Source: Peptoniphilus stercorisuis (GTDB taxonomy: Bacteria; Bacillota; Clostridia; Tissierellales; Peptoniphilaceae). From it: 64,000 nucleotides of DNA. The DNA lies in NCBI RefSeq assembly GCF_017874395.1, contig NZ_JAGGLJ010000001.1:1-64000 (forward strand), given 5' to 3'. The notes under the pieces were generated by a model, which saw nothing but the letters and a program-made list of their open reading frames with translations, did no database searches and was not told where the DNA came from. Made by a program: the position numbers and the translations under genes. This document shows positions 16,845 to 25,287 of this stretch, piece by piece (position 1 is the stretch's first letter; each line of letters begins with the position of its first letter).

Positions 16845-18383
16845 TTGAAAGAAGATTTTATAAAAAAACCAAAGGATAATAGGTTGATTTTAAGAATGGT
16901 TTTTGATGGTATATTAATTGGAATTATATCAGGATTTTTCTCAGTACTATATAGATACATAATTTCTAAAACTAATATAGTAAGAGAATATATTTATAGT
17001 TTTAAAGATATACCTCATATTATTCTTTTTCTTTTCTTATTTATATTAATGGCATTAATAATGGCCAAATTACTAAAATGGGCACCCTTATCAGGTGGAT
17101 CAGGTATTCCACAAATAAGAGCAGAAGTTTTAGGAAGAGTAAGTATGGATGAAAATAAAACTTTAATATCAAAATATATTGGAGGAACATTAGGTAATAT
17201 TGCAGGACTATCACTAGGTCGAGAAGGTCCATCAATTCAAATAGGTGGAGCTATTGCTAAAAAAATAGCGGAAATTTTAAAAAGAGATGAAATTGAAACA
17301 AAATATATGATTACAGCAGGATCTTCAGCAGGACTTGCAGCAGCTTTTAATGCTCCACTTGCAGGAACATTATTTTCTCTAGAGGAAATTCATAAGAGTT
17401 TTTCACATTTTGTTCTTGTACCTTGTCTTATAGCATCTGTTATAGCAAATTATATTTCCTTTTTATTATTAGGTGAAGAGTCAGCTTTTTCTTTTAGTGT
17501 AAAAGAAACTCTTCCAGTAAAATACATTTATATTGCAATTATTTTAGGAATAATAACAGGGCTTGTTGGAATACTATTTAATATAGGACTTGTTAAGACT
17601 CAAAAATTATATAAAAAGACAAAATTAAATCAAAGTGCAAGACTTATAATAGCAATGGTTGTGGCACTTTTTGTAGGATATAACTTTCACTTTGCAACAG
17701 GTGGAGGGCATGAGCTTATAGAAAGTATTTCTGGGGAGTTTTATCCAATTAAATTTCTATTAGTAGTATTAGTAGTAAAACTAATTTATACATGGATTTC
17801 CTATGGCTCAGGAGCTCAAGGTGGTATATTTTTGCCAGTGCTTGTGCTTGGAGGAGTAAGTGGGGCAATATTTTTTAAATTAGTAAGTCCTGTACTTAAT
17901 ATAGAAGAATATTATATTAATTTTATAATACTAGGAATGGCAGGAGTTTTAACATCAGTTGTAAGAGCACCGATTATGAGCATACTTCTTGTAACAGAAA
18001 TGACAGGATCTTTTTCTCATTTAATATCTCTAACAGCAGTTTCAATAGTTGCATTTTTTATAGCAGAGTCCTTTCATAATCCACCAATTTACGAAACGCT
18101 TTTTGATGGAATAATGAAAAACTTAAAAATCAAAGAAGTAAGTGAAGAAGAAGGATATGGAATATATAAATATATAATTTCTGATATTTCAAAATGTACT
18201 GGAAAAACCCTTGAAGAAATTGAATTTCCTCATCATTTAATAGTAGCTTCAATAGAAAGAGATGGAGTTGAAATAGTGCCAACATCAAAGGATAAACTTC
18301 TAAATGGAGATAAGATAACTGTTATTGCAAAGGAAAAATATCAGTATAATATAGATAAATATTTTAAAAGTGAAAATTTATAA
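16845..18383 (+). CDS. ClC-type chloride transporter with C-terminal TrkA-C domain
   Basis: The product is about 512 residues. TTG 16845 has GAGGTGA 5-10 bases upstream; the GTG at 16836 lies inside that site. Filter motifs are GSGIPQIRAEV (near residue 85), GREGPSIQIGG (near 126) and GAQGGIFLPVLVLGG (near 330). The Glu in GREGP is the external gating glutamate, and the Glu pair in LFSLEEIHKSF matches the internal proton glutamate, so a Cl-/H+ antiporter is likely. The last 75 residues form an RCK/TrkA-C domain (ISKCTGKTLEEIEFP). The final codons and the terminator are repeated at 20924. Confidence 0.9.
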   Translation: MKEDFIKKPKDNRLILRMVFDGILIGIISGFFSVLYRYIISKTNIVREYIYSFKDIPHIILFLFLFILMALIMAKLLKWAPLSGGSGIPQIRAEVLGRVSMDENKTLISKYIGGTLGNIAGLSLGREGPSIQIGGAIAKKIAEILKRDEIETKYMITAGSSAGLAAAFNAPLAGTLFSLEEIHKSFSHFVLVPCLIASVIANYISFLLLGEESAFSFSVKETLPVKYIYIAIILGIITGLVGILFNIGLVKTQKLYKKTKLNQSARLIIAMVVALFVGYNFHFATGGGHELIESISGEFYPIKFLLVVLVVKLIYTWISYGSGAQGGIFLPVLVLGGVSGAIFFKLVSPVLNIEEYYINFIILGMAGVLTSVVRAPIMSILLVTEMTGSFSHLISLTAVSIVAFFIAESFHNPPIYETLFDGIMKNLKIKEVSEEEGYGIYKYIISDISKCTGKTLEEIEFPHHLIVASIERDGVEIVPTSKDKLLNGDKITVIAKEKYQYNIDKYFKSENL

Positions 18384-18430
18384 CAAAAATAGGCCAAAAG
18401 GCCTATTTTTAAAACTTTGTTCTTTTTAGA
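18348..18430 (+). repeat. Left direct repeat flanking the R-M cassette
   Basis: The last 12 codons of the ClC gene plus its terminator (stem 18385-18410, AAAAATAGGCC/GGCCTATTTTT). Bases 18348-18410 are identical to 20924-20986; after a short divergence the text ACTTTGTTCTTTTTA is shared as well. The repeat also carries what look like promoter bases for the downstream gene, so each copy can supply both a terminator and a promoter. Confidence 0.9.
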
Positions 18431-18477
18431 GATATAAATTATAATAGAAATACAAATAGAAATTAAAAGGTGATAAA

Positions 18478-19314
18478 TTGAGTAATGTAGAATTAAAACC
18501 AATAGTTAAGTGGGTTGGTGGAAAAAGACAGAGTTTAAGTGAGTTAGAGAAGTATATACCTGATGATTATAATAATTATATTGAACCATTTATAGGTGGT
18601 GGTGCATTATTTTTTAAGTTGCAACCAAAAAAAGCTATTATTAATGATATAAATGGAGAACTAATAAACTTATACAATATTATTAAAAGTGATGTATCTG
18701 AACTTATTTTAGATTTAAATAAACATAAAAATAATAAAGAATATTTTTATGAAATTAGAGAAATAGACAGAAGTATAGATGATTTTAATAAATTATCAAA
18801 TATAGAAAAAGCATCTAGGATGCTTTATTTGAATAAGACATGTTTTAATGGTATGTATAGAGTTAATAAGAAAAATGAGTTTAATGTTCCTTATGGAAAT
18901 TATAAGAATCCAAAAATAATAGATGAATTAAATTTATATAATTTGAATAAATATTTAAATAAAAATGATATTAAGATATTTAATAAAGATTTTGAAGATA
19001 TACTTATGATGGCTAAAAAAGAAGATTTTGTATATTTAGATCCACCATATTATCCTATATCAGATACATCAAATTTCACAGATTATAGTAAAGATGGTTT
19101 TAATAAAGAGGACCAAATTAGATTGAAAGAAAATTGTGATAAGTTAAATAAAAAAAATATTAATTTTTTACAATCTAATTCTTATTGTGATTTTATTTTA
19201 GATTTATATAGTGATTATAATATTATTGAAATATATTCTAAGAGAGTAATAAATTCACAAGGAGATAAAAGAGGAGAAGTTAAAGAAGTGTTAATTACAA
19301 ACATGGAGGTTTAG
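18478..19314 (+). CDS. DNA adenine methyltransferase, Dam/DpnII (GATC) type
   Basis: The product is 278 residues from TTG 18478 behind AAAAGGTGAT. KPIVKWVGGKRQ is motif X, YIEPFIGGGALFF is motif I (AdoMet binding) and DFVYLDPPYYP near residue 182 is the catalytic DPPY motif, in the order of alpha-class N6-adenine methylases. The size and the neighbouring DpnII-like nuclease point to GATC as target. It protects host DNA from that nuclease. It is the first gene of a compact operon (2-base gap to the next). Confidence 0.9.
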   Translation: MSNVELKPIVKWVGGKRQSLSELEKYIPDDYNNYIEPFIGGGALFFKLQPKKAIINDINGELINLYNIIKSDVSELILDLNKHKNNKEYFYEIREIDRSIDDFNKLSNIEKASRMLYLNKTCFNGMYRVNKKNEFNVPYGNYKNPKIIDELNLYNLNKYLNKNDIKIFNKDFEDILMMAKKEDFVYLDPPYYPISDTSNFTDYSKDGFNKEDQIRLKENCDKLNKKNINFLQSNSYCDFILDLYSDYNIIEIYSKRVINSQGDKRGEVKEVLITNMEV

Positions 19315-19316
19315 TT

Positions 19317-20183
19317 ATGGAGAGAAATTTCAATGATTTAATTAATAACATGAGAGATTCAATTAAAGGGTACGACTATTTTGTTTGTTGGGATAAAGTG
19401 ATTGGAAATACAGGTAAAGTTGAAATACCATTAAATATTTTAAATACTTTAATAGGAAAGCAAAATATTTTGGATGAATTTAGATATATAATTAAAGAAT
19501 ATCCAGAAGTAGTACCTGTTATTCCAATGTGTTTAGCAATTCGAGAAAGTAAAATAGATATTTTTGATAATCAAGAATCAATTATTTATAAATTTTATAA
19601 AAAGAAAGAATATACAAATGAAGAAATTCAGCATATAGTAGATTTTTCAGAAAAAACAGGCTTTTTAAATATATTAAAAAACAAAAATATTAAAAATTTA
19701 TCAGATTATTATTTTGGAATTGAAGTTGGATTAGATACTAATGCAAGAAAAAATAGAACAGGGAATTTAATGGAAAATTTGGTAGAGCAATATTTAAAAA
19801 AGATGTGTAAACAAAATAATATAAGTTATATTAGTCAAGCTACATCAAAAAAAATTGAGTCTGAGTTTAATGAACAAGTACCAACAGATAAATCTAGTCG
19901 TAGGTATGATTTTGCAATAAAAAAAGGAAAAGAGATTATTTTAATAGAAACTAATTTTTATAATGGTGGCGGTTCAAAATTAAAAGCAACTGCTGGAGAA
20001 TTTATTACATTAAATAATTTAATAAATAAAAATGAGAATACAAAATTTGTATGGATAACTGATGGGAAGGGATGGGAAACAGCAAAAAATCCTTTAGAGG
20101 AAGCTTTTAATGAAATAGATAATATATTGAATATAAAAGATTTAGAAAATGGGGTTTTAGAGGATATTGTAATAGGAGGATAG
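19317..20183 (+). CDS. Type II restriction endonuclease, DpnII/MboI family
   Basis: The product is 288 residues, the normal family length. FVCWDKVIGNTGKVEIPL at the N-terminus and GNLMENLVEQYLKK in the middle are DpnII-family blocks. The nuclease centre is RRYDFAIKKGKEIILIETNFYNGGGSKL near residue 200-225, with Asp in YDF and Glu-x-Asn in IETN in place of the canonical ExK, as in this family. It would cut unmethylated GATC. It lies between two methylase genes with 2-base gaps, so expression is coupled. Confidence 0.88.
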   Translation: MERNFNDLINNMRDSIKGYDYFVCWDKVIGNTGKVEIPLNILNTLIGKQNILDEFRYIIKEYPEVVPVIPMCLAIRESKIDIFDNQESIIYKFYKKKEYTNEEIQHIVDFSEKTGFLNILKNKNIKNLSDYYFGIEVGLDTNARKNRTGNLMENLVEQYLKKMCKQNNISYISQATSKKIESEFNEQVPTDKSSRRYDFAIKKGKEIILIETNFYNGGGSKLKATAGEFITLNNLINKNENTKFVWITDGKGWETAKNPLEEAFNEIDNILNIKDLENGVLEDIVIGG

Positions 20184-20185
20184 TA

Positions 20186-20923
20186 TTGAATATAGATAGA
20201 TTTGAATTAGAAGATTTTGAAATTGAAAATACGTCTGTTTGGAGTTTTCCGAAAAGAGGAAAATGGGCAACTCATGATTCTAAATATAGAGGGAATTGGT
20301 CTCCATACATACCGAGAAATATTTTGAAAAGATATTCAAAAGAAGATGATTTAGTATTAGATCAATTTGTAGGTTCAGGAACGAGTTTAATTGAAGCTAA
20401 AATATTAAATCGAAATATAATAGGAGTTGATATAAATCCTAAAGCATTGAAGATATGTGAAGAGAAAATTAAATTTGATTCTAATACTAAATCCAATGTT
20501 ACATTGAGAAAAGGAGATTCTAGAAATCTTGACTTTTTAAAGAGTGATAGTATAGATTTAATAATGATGCATCCTCCTTATTCAAATATAATAAAATATA
20601 GCGAAGACATTGATGGAGATTTATCTCTTATGAAACTTGATGATTTTTATAAATCTATGAAATTGGTAGCAAAGGAAAGCTATAGGGTGTTAAAAGAAGA
20701 AAAATTTTGTGCAGTTCTAATGGGAGATACTAGGAAAAAAGGTCATGTAATTCCAATGGGATTTAATATAATGAATATATTTATTGAAGAAGGGTTTATA
20801 TTAAAAGAGATAGTTATAAAAGAACAGCATAATTGTAGGGCAACGGGATTCTGGAAAACAAACAGTATTAAATATAATTTTTTATTGTTAGCTCATGAAT
20901 ATCTTTTTATTTTTCATAAATAA
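20186..20923 (+). CDS. Second DNA methyltransferase of the DpnII-type cassette
   Basis: The product is 245 residues from TTG 20186, with GGAGG within the end of the nuclease gene. SVWSFPKRGKWATHDSKYRGNWSPYIPRN opens the protein, VLDQFVGSGTSLIEAK is AdoMet motif I, and MMHPPYSNIIKYS is the catalytic PPY motif with His in front instead of Asp/Asn/Ser. This arrangement is seen in a family often annotated as TRM11-like or cytosine-N4 methylases. It differs from the classical DpnA second methylase, so its base and target are uncertain; it may methylate another position of the same site or single-stranded DNA. Confidence 0.75.
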   Translation: MNIDRFELEDFEIENTSVWSFPKRGKWATHDSKYRGNWSPYIPRNILKRYSKEDDLVLDQFVGSGTSLIEAKILNRNIIGVDINPKALKICEEKIKFDSNTKSNVTLRKGDSRNLDFLKSDSIDLIMMHPPYSNIIKYSEDIDGDLSLMKLDDFYKSMKLVAKESYRVLKEEKFCAVLMGDTRKKGHVIPMGFNIMNIFIEEGFILKEIVIKEQHNCRATGFWKTNSIKYNFLLLAHEYLFIFHK

Positions 20924-21013
20924 AATATAGATAAATATTTTAAAAGTGAAAATTTATAACAAAAATAGGCCAAAAGGCCTATTTTTTGTATAAAAAACTT
21001 TGTTCTTTTTATA
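20924..21013 (+). repeat. Right direct repeat flanking the R-M cassette
   Basis: A second copy of the ClC 3' end and terminator, but here non-coding and starting one base after the methylase stop. Bases 20924-20986 equal 18348-18410. The following text (ACTTTGTTCTTTTTATATATATAATC) gives a TATAAT-like -10 for the GNAT-dnaD operon. Confidence 0.9.
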
Positions 21014-21085
21014 TATATAATCTATAATATAGAATAATCATTAAAATTTATGAAGAAATAAAACTATTATATTAGGGTTGTGAAT

Positions 21086-21694
21086 ATGCTAAAGAGTAAA
21101 AATTTTTCTTATAGGAAAATGAAATTAGAAGATGTATATGATTTTAAAAAATGGGGCAGACATAATACTCCATTACTTGATGATTATAATTTTTATGAAG
21201 ATACAGATATTGAATTGAAAGACTGGTTTAATTGGAAGACGCAAAATCCAAATAATATGTATTTTTCCATATTTAAGGAAGATTTTGCAATAGGCTATAT
21301 TAGTTTTAAATATTTTAATAAATTAATAAAGTCTGCAACTTTAGGTATTGTTTTAGATCCTAGTGAGATAAATAAGGGATATGGCAGTGAAATTTTACTA
21401 TATATGATGGATTATTATTTTAATAGTTTAGATCAAAAAAAGATTTCTTTAAAGGTTGCAACTTTTAACAAAAGAGCTATTAGTTTATATAGTAAAGTTG
21501 GATTTAAAAAAGTTTCAACTCATTTGAATTTTTATGAAAATGGATATTTTGATGATACAATAGTTGATTATAGAGAAAATAGTGATTCTTTTATAAATTT
21601 TATGGGGAAAACTCTTTTTTATGTAGATAAGATGGTTTTAGATAGAAATAAGTTCAATGGAGTGATAAAATGTATTTCAAACTTCAAAATTTAA
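21086..21694 (+). CDS. GNAT-family N-acetyltransferase
   Basis: The product is about 202 residues. ATG 21086 is preferred over GTG 21080 because AGGG is placed suitably upstream. The core acetyl-CoA-binding region is LGIVLDPSEINKGYGSEILLYMM (motif A, with Gln/Arg-x-x-Gly replaced by NKGYG), followed by ATFNKRAISLYSKVGFKK (motif B). The acceptor is unknown. It overlaps dnaD by 25 bases, so the operon is tight; the first gene immediately follows the right R-M repeat. Confidence 0.8.
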   Translation: MLKSKNFSYRKMKLEDVYDFKKWGRHNTPLLDDYNFYEDTDIELKDWFNWKTQNPNNMYFSIFKEDFAIGYISFKYFNKLIKSATLGIVLDPSEINKGYGSEILLYMMDYYFNSLDQKKISLKVATFNKRAISLYSKVGFKKVSTHLNFYENGYFDDTIVDYRENSDSFINFMGKTLFYVDKMVLDRNKFNGVIKCISNFKI

Positions 21695-22683
21695 GTATGG
21701 ATTTAGGAGATACTCCTATTGAAAATATATTTATTAATGATTTTATGCCAATGGCTGATGGGAATTTTGTTAAGGTCTATTTAATGGGGTATAAACTTGC
21801 AAAGGAATCGATGGGGCTTAAAAGCTTTGATTCTAATTTAATTGCAGATTTATTAGGTCTTATTGAATCAGATGTACTTAGGGCCTGGGACTATTGGGAG
21901 AAAAATGGAGTTATAAAAAAAGTCTTTGTTGGAGATGAGAAAAATTTTAGTATACAATTTGTAAATTTAAAGGAATTATATATTAAAAATATCTACTCTG
22001 TTCCTGAAAAAGATACAAGAAGAAATCAAAATTCAATACTTGATGATCCAAAGATTGCAAATTTATTGTCTCAAGCTGATAAACTTATGGGCGCAAGGCT
22101 TACTATTGCACAGAAACAAGATATTGCAAATTGGCGAGATATTTACAATATGCCTGTGGAGTTAATAATTGAGGCTTTTAATTATTCGATAAATGTAAAA
22201 GAAATAAATAGTTTAAGTTATATTGAAGCAATTGTTAGAAATTGGTCAGAAAAAAACATTAGAACTATGGAAGATGTTGAAAAAAGTTATATTGAATATG
22301 ATGAGAAGTATTATAGATTTATGAAAATCAAAAATAGAATAGGTATAGGTTTTAAACCTTATACTAAAGTTGATTTTGATATTGTAAATGATTGGTTTGA
22401 AAAATATAATTTTGATATTGATGTTGTTTATGCAGCTTGTGATAAGTGTATAAATATTAGTAACCCAAATCTTGGATATGTAAATAGAATACTTATGAAT
22501 TGGCAAGAGAAGGGCATTAAAAATCTTGAAGATATTAAAACTAAAGATGTAAAACCTAAATCAAGTGTTCAAAAGACGAAATTTCATAATTTTAAACAAC
22601 TTTCTGATGATTATTCTGAGGATGATTTAGAAGATCTTGCAAGAAAGAAACGTGAGGATTTTCTAAAGACGCTAGGAGAGTAA
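21670..22683 (+). CDS. dnaD: DnaD-domain replication initiation protein
   Basis: The product is 337 residues. The N-terminal winged-helix part (residues about 20-110) contains SMGLKSFDSNLIADLLGLIESDVLRAWDYWEKNGVIKK. Two DnaD-like (DnaB_2) domains follow with AQKQDIANWRDIYNMPVELIIEAFNYSI (about 140) and DFDIVNDWFEKYNFDIDVV (about 235), each ending in the YIEAIVRNW / YVNRILMNW signature. It takes part in loading of the replicative helicase with the DnaC-like ATPase next to it (1-base gap). Confidence 0.85.
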   Translation: MYFKLQNLSMDLGDTPIENIFINDFMPMADGNFVKVYLMGYKLAKESMGLKSFDSNLIADLLGLIESDVLRAWDYWEKNGVIKKVFVGDEKNFSIQFVNLKELYIKNIYSVPEKDTRRNQNSILDDPKIANLLSQADKLMGARLTIAQKQDIANWRDIYNMPVELIIEAFNYSINVKEINSLSYIEAIVRNWSEKNIRTMEDVEKSYIEYDEKYYRFMKIKNRIGIGFKPYTKVDFDIVNDWFEKYNFDIDVVYAACDKCINISNPNLGYVNRILMNWQEKGIKNLEDIKTKDVKPKSSVQKTKFHNFKQLSDDYSEDDLEDLARKKREDFLKTLGE

Positions 22684-22684
22684 T

Positions 22685-23659
22685 ATGAAGGATATTTTTA
22701 GAGATATTGAAAGAGAATATGAGGAGTTAAGAAGAGAAAATAATAGGATTTTAGAATTTAGAACTTCTAAGATTTACTCTGAAATTCCACAAATTAAAGA
22801 AATAGATGAATTTATAAAAAATATTGGATTTATTGCTGCAAAGGAGCAAATTTTAAATCCTTCAGAAGATGCTCGTGAAAGAGCAAATGCTGAGATAATA
22901 GCCCTTAGGGGCAAAAAAGAAAGCTTATTAAAGAATGCTGGATATTCTAGAGATTATCTTGATGAGATTTATTCTTGTAATAAATGCAAGGATACAGGAA
23001 AACTTCCAAATGGCAAGAGATGTTCTTGTATGGAAAATAAACTTGCAAGAGAACTTTATAATATTAGTAATCTTTCCTATACATTGAAAAGAGAAAATTT
23101 TAATACCTTTGATCTAGGTGTTTTCTCTAAAGAAAAATATAATGATGAGGATTTATCTCCTAGGGAAAATATGGAGATGATTCTTAAAATTTCAAGAGAT
23201 TTTATCAAGACTTTTAATGATGAAAATGACAGAAATCTATTGTTCTATGGTCCAACAGGACAGGGTAAGACCTTTATGCTAAATTGTATTGCAAAGGAAC
23301 TTTTAGATGAAAATGTAAATGTAGTTTATCAAACTGCTTTTACACTTTGTGAAGTAATGGAGGAGCAAAAGTTTAGAAGAACTGAAATAAGTAATTTAAA
23401 GTACTCTCAACTTTTTAGCTCAGATCTACTTATTGTAGATGACCTTGGAATAGAAATGACTAATTCCTTTACTGCTTCTGGAATTTTTAACATTATTAAC
23501 AAAAGACTACTTGGCGGTAAAAAAACTTTAATATCAACAAATTTATCACCAAAAGAGTTGTCAAGTACTTATACTGATAGAGTCTTTTCAAGAGTGTTTC
23601 AAAAATTTATTCCTATTAAATTTTATGGGAATGATTTAAGATTAAAAACAAATTCTTAA
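22685..23659 (+). CDS. dnaC: DnaC-like helicase-loader ATPase
   Basis: The product is 324 residues. A zinc-type cysteine cluster (YSCNKCKDTGKLPNGKRCSC, about residue 98) precedes the AAA+ domain with Walker A GPTGQGKT (about 190) and Walker B LLIVDDLG (about 258). The sensor/arginine-finger region is LISTNLSPKEL ... YTDRVFSRVF. It is paired with DnaD, so loading of the DnaB helicase at the origin or at restart sites is the likely role. An IstB of an IS21 element is excluded by the absence of a transposase and by the cysteine cluster. Confidence 0.87.
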   Translation: MKDIFRDIEREYEELRRENNRILEFRTSKIYSEIPQIKEIDEFIKNIGFIAAKEQILNPSEDARERANAEIIALRGKKESLLKNAGYSRDYLDEIYSCNKCKDTGKLPNGKRCSCMENKLARELYNISNLSYTLKRENFNTFDLGVFSKEKYNDEDLSPRENMEMILKISRDFIKTFNDENDRNLLFYGPTGQGKTFMLNCIAKELLDENVNVVYQTAFTLCEVMEEQKFRRTEISNLKYSQLFSSDLLIVDDLGIEMTNSFTASGIFNIINKRLLGGKKTLISTNLSPKELSSTYTDRVFSRVFQKFIPIKFYGNDLRLKTNS

Positions 23660-23673
23660 GAGGTGAAAAGAAG

Positions 23674-24873
23674 ATGAAAGTATCACAAAGAGTAAAAGAA
23701 GTTCCCTATTCGGCAATAAGAAAGTTAACACCATATGCCGATGCGGCGAAGAAAAGTGGCAAAAAAATATATCACTTAAATATTGGTGAGCCAGATACTA
23801 GAACTCCTAAGGAGTTTTTCGAGGCCGTTCAAGATTTCAATCAAGATAGAGTGGGATATGCCCCATCAAAGGGACTTTTAGAGCTTAGAGAAGCAACAAG
23901 TAAATATTATAAGGATCGCGCGATCGCCTATGATGCAGAAGATGAAATTATCATAACTGCAGGTGCAAGTGAAGCCTTAGTTTTTGCTTTAATAGCTGTT
24001 ACAGACTTAGGTGATAATGTTCTTACTTGTAATCCATTTTACTCTAATTACTATACAATCTTTAGACAAATTGGCATCAAACCTCAAACCTTTGATACAA
24101 AAGTAGAAGATGGATATAAACTTCCAGATTATGAGACTATATTAAATTCAGTAAATGAAGATACTAAGGCAGTACTTCTTTCAAATCCTTCAAATCCAAC
24201 TGGAGCTGTATATACAGAAGAAGAGATTAGAAGAGTTGCAAGAGTTGCTATAGAAAAAGATTTATTTATTATAGCTGATGAAGTATATAGAGAGTTCGTA
24301 TATGATAATAAAGAATTTATGTCCTTTGCAGAAATCGAGGGAATAGAAGATAGACTTATTTTACTTGATTCTATTTCAAAGAGATTTGGAGCATGTGGAG
24401 CTAGAATTGGTTCTATTGCAAGTAAAAATAAAGATCTTATGACTGAGATAGTTAAACTTGCAACAGGAAGACTTGCAGCACCAACTCTTGAACAAATTGG
24501 TGCAACAAAATTATATGATGTTCAAGATAGTTATTTTAAAGAAATCAATGAAGAATACCAAAGAAGAAGAGACTGTGTATATGAAGAGCTTCAAAAAATA
24601 GATGGAGTTAAAACTTATGCACCTAAGGGAGCATTTTATGTAATGCCTGAACTTCCAGTAGAGGATGCTGAAGATTTTGCAAAGTGGATGCTAACTGATT
24701 TTGATTTAGATGGTGAAACTGTAATGGTTGCTCCAGGATTTGGTTTTTATCATGATTCTAATGTTGGAAAGTCACAAATAAGACTTGCTTTTGTATTAAA
24801 TTGCGAAGATTTGAAAAAAGCTATTAATCTTTTGAAAATAGGATTAGATGAATATAAAAAAATAAATAGTTAA
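23674..24873 (+). CDS. Class I/II pyridoxal-phosphate aminotransferase
   Basis: The product is 399 residues. KIYHLNIGEPDTRTP at the start, LSNPSNPTGAVYTEEE (Asn binding PLP), IADEVYREFVYDN (Asp and Tyr) and DSISKRFGACGARIGS (Schiff-base lysine about residue 239) are all present. It resembles aspartate aminotransferases of the Ib group; the amino donor cannot be fixed from sequence. AGGTGAAAAG precedes ATG 23674, 14 bases after dnaC. Confidence 0.87.
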   Translation: MKVSQRVKEVPYSAIRKLTPYADAAKKSGKKIYHLNIGEPDTRTPKEFFEAVQDFNQDRVGYAPSKGLLELREATSKYYKDRAIAYDAEDEIIITAGASEALVFALIAVTDLGDNVLTCNPFYSNYYTIFRQIGIKPQTFDTKVEDGYKLPDYETILNSVNEDTKAVLLSNPSNPTGAVYTEEEIRRVARVAIEKDLFIIADEVYREFVYDNKEFMSFAEIEGIEDRLILLDSISKRFGACGARIGSIASKNKDLMTEIVKLATGRLAAPTLEQIGATKLYDVQDSYFKEINEEYQRRRDCVYEELQKIDGVKTYAPKGAFYVMPELPVEDAEDFAKWMLTDFDLDGETVMVAPGFGFYHDSNVGKSQIRLAFVLNCEDLKKAINLLKIGLDEYKKINS

Positions 24874-24883
24874 AGGTGATAAG

Positions 24884-25150
24884 TTGAAACAAAAAACTTT
24901 CAACAAAATATTAATCTCTTTATCTATAGTATTTTTAATACTTCAATTTGTTTATTCTCAAATAAAATTAAAAACTGGAGTATATAATAAAAATATTAGA
25001 TATATGGAGTATGTAGTTATGGCATTAATAATGATAACAACTTTAGTATATGCCAAAAAAGAAAATAAAGAGTTTTTTAAAAGACTTTTAATAGTATATT
25101 TAGTCTTAATAATATTATTTATATTATTTTTATTAAGAGGAGTAATTTAA
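24884..25150 (+). CDS. Small membrane protein, unknown function
   Basis: The product is 88 residues from TTG 24884 behind AAAGGTGAT. There are three hydrophobic segments (about 10-25, 40-55 and 65-85) separated by Lys/Glu-rich loops. No recognised family. It closes the operon that runs from the GNAT gene; a terminator follows immediately. Confidence 0.6.
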   Translation: MKQKTFNKILISLSIVFLILQFVYSQIKLKTGVYNKNIRYMEYVVMALIMITTLVYAKKENKEFFKRLLIVYLVLIILFILFLLRGVI

Positions 25151-25176
25151 AGAGGGGAGTAATTCCTCTCTTTTTT
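25151..25176 (+). terminator. Rho-independent terminator
   Basis: The stem AGAGGGGA / TTCCTCTC is followed by a T-run, directly after the 24884 gene. Confidence 0.75.
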
Positions 25177-25287
25177 CTTTTAATATCTAAGATATTATTA
25201 TAATTATATTAAATAAGATCTATTTACTTTTTTTATTTTCTGTAATAATCTATAATAGTTTGATAGAATAGCTAACGAGGTGAAATA

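Noticed and set aside
22685-23659. IstB-type helper of an IS21 transposon
   Set aside because: No IstA transposase nearby, directly coupled to dnaD, and a cysteine cluster typical of chromosomal DnaC-like loaders.
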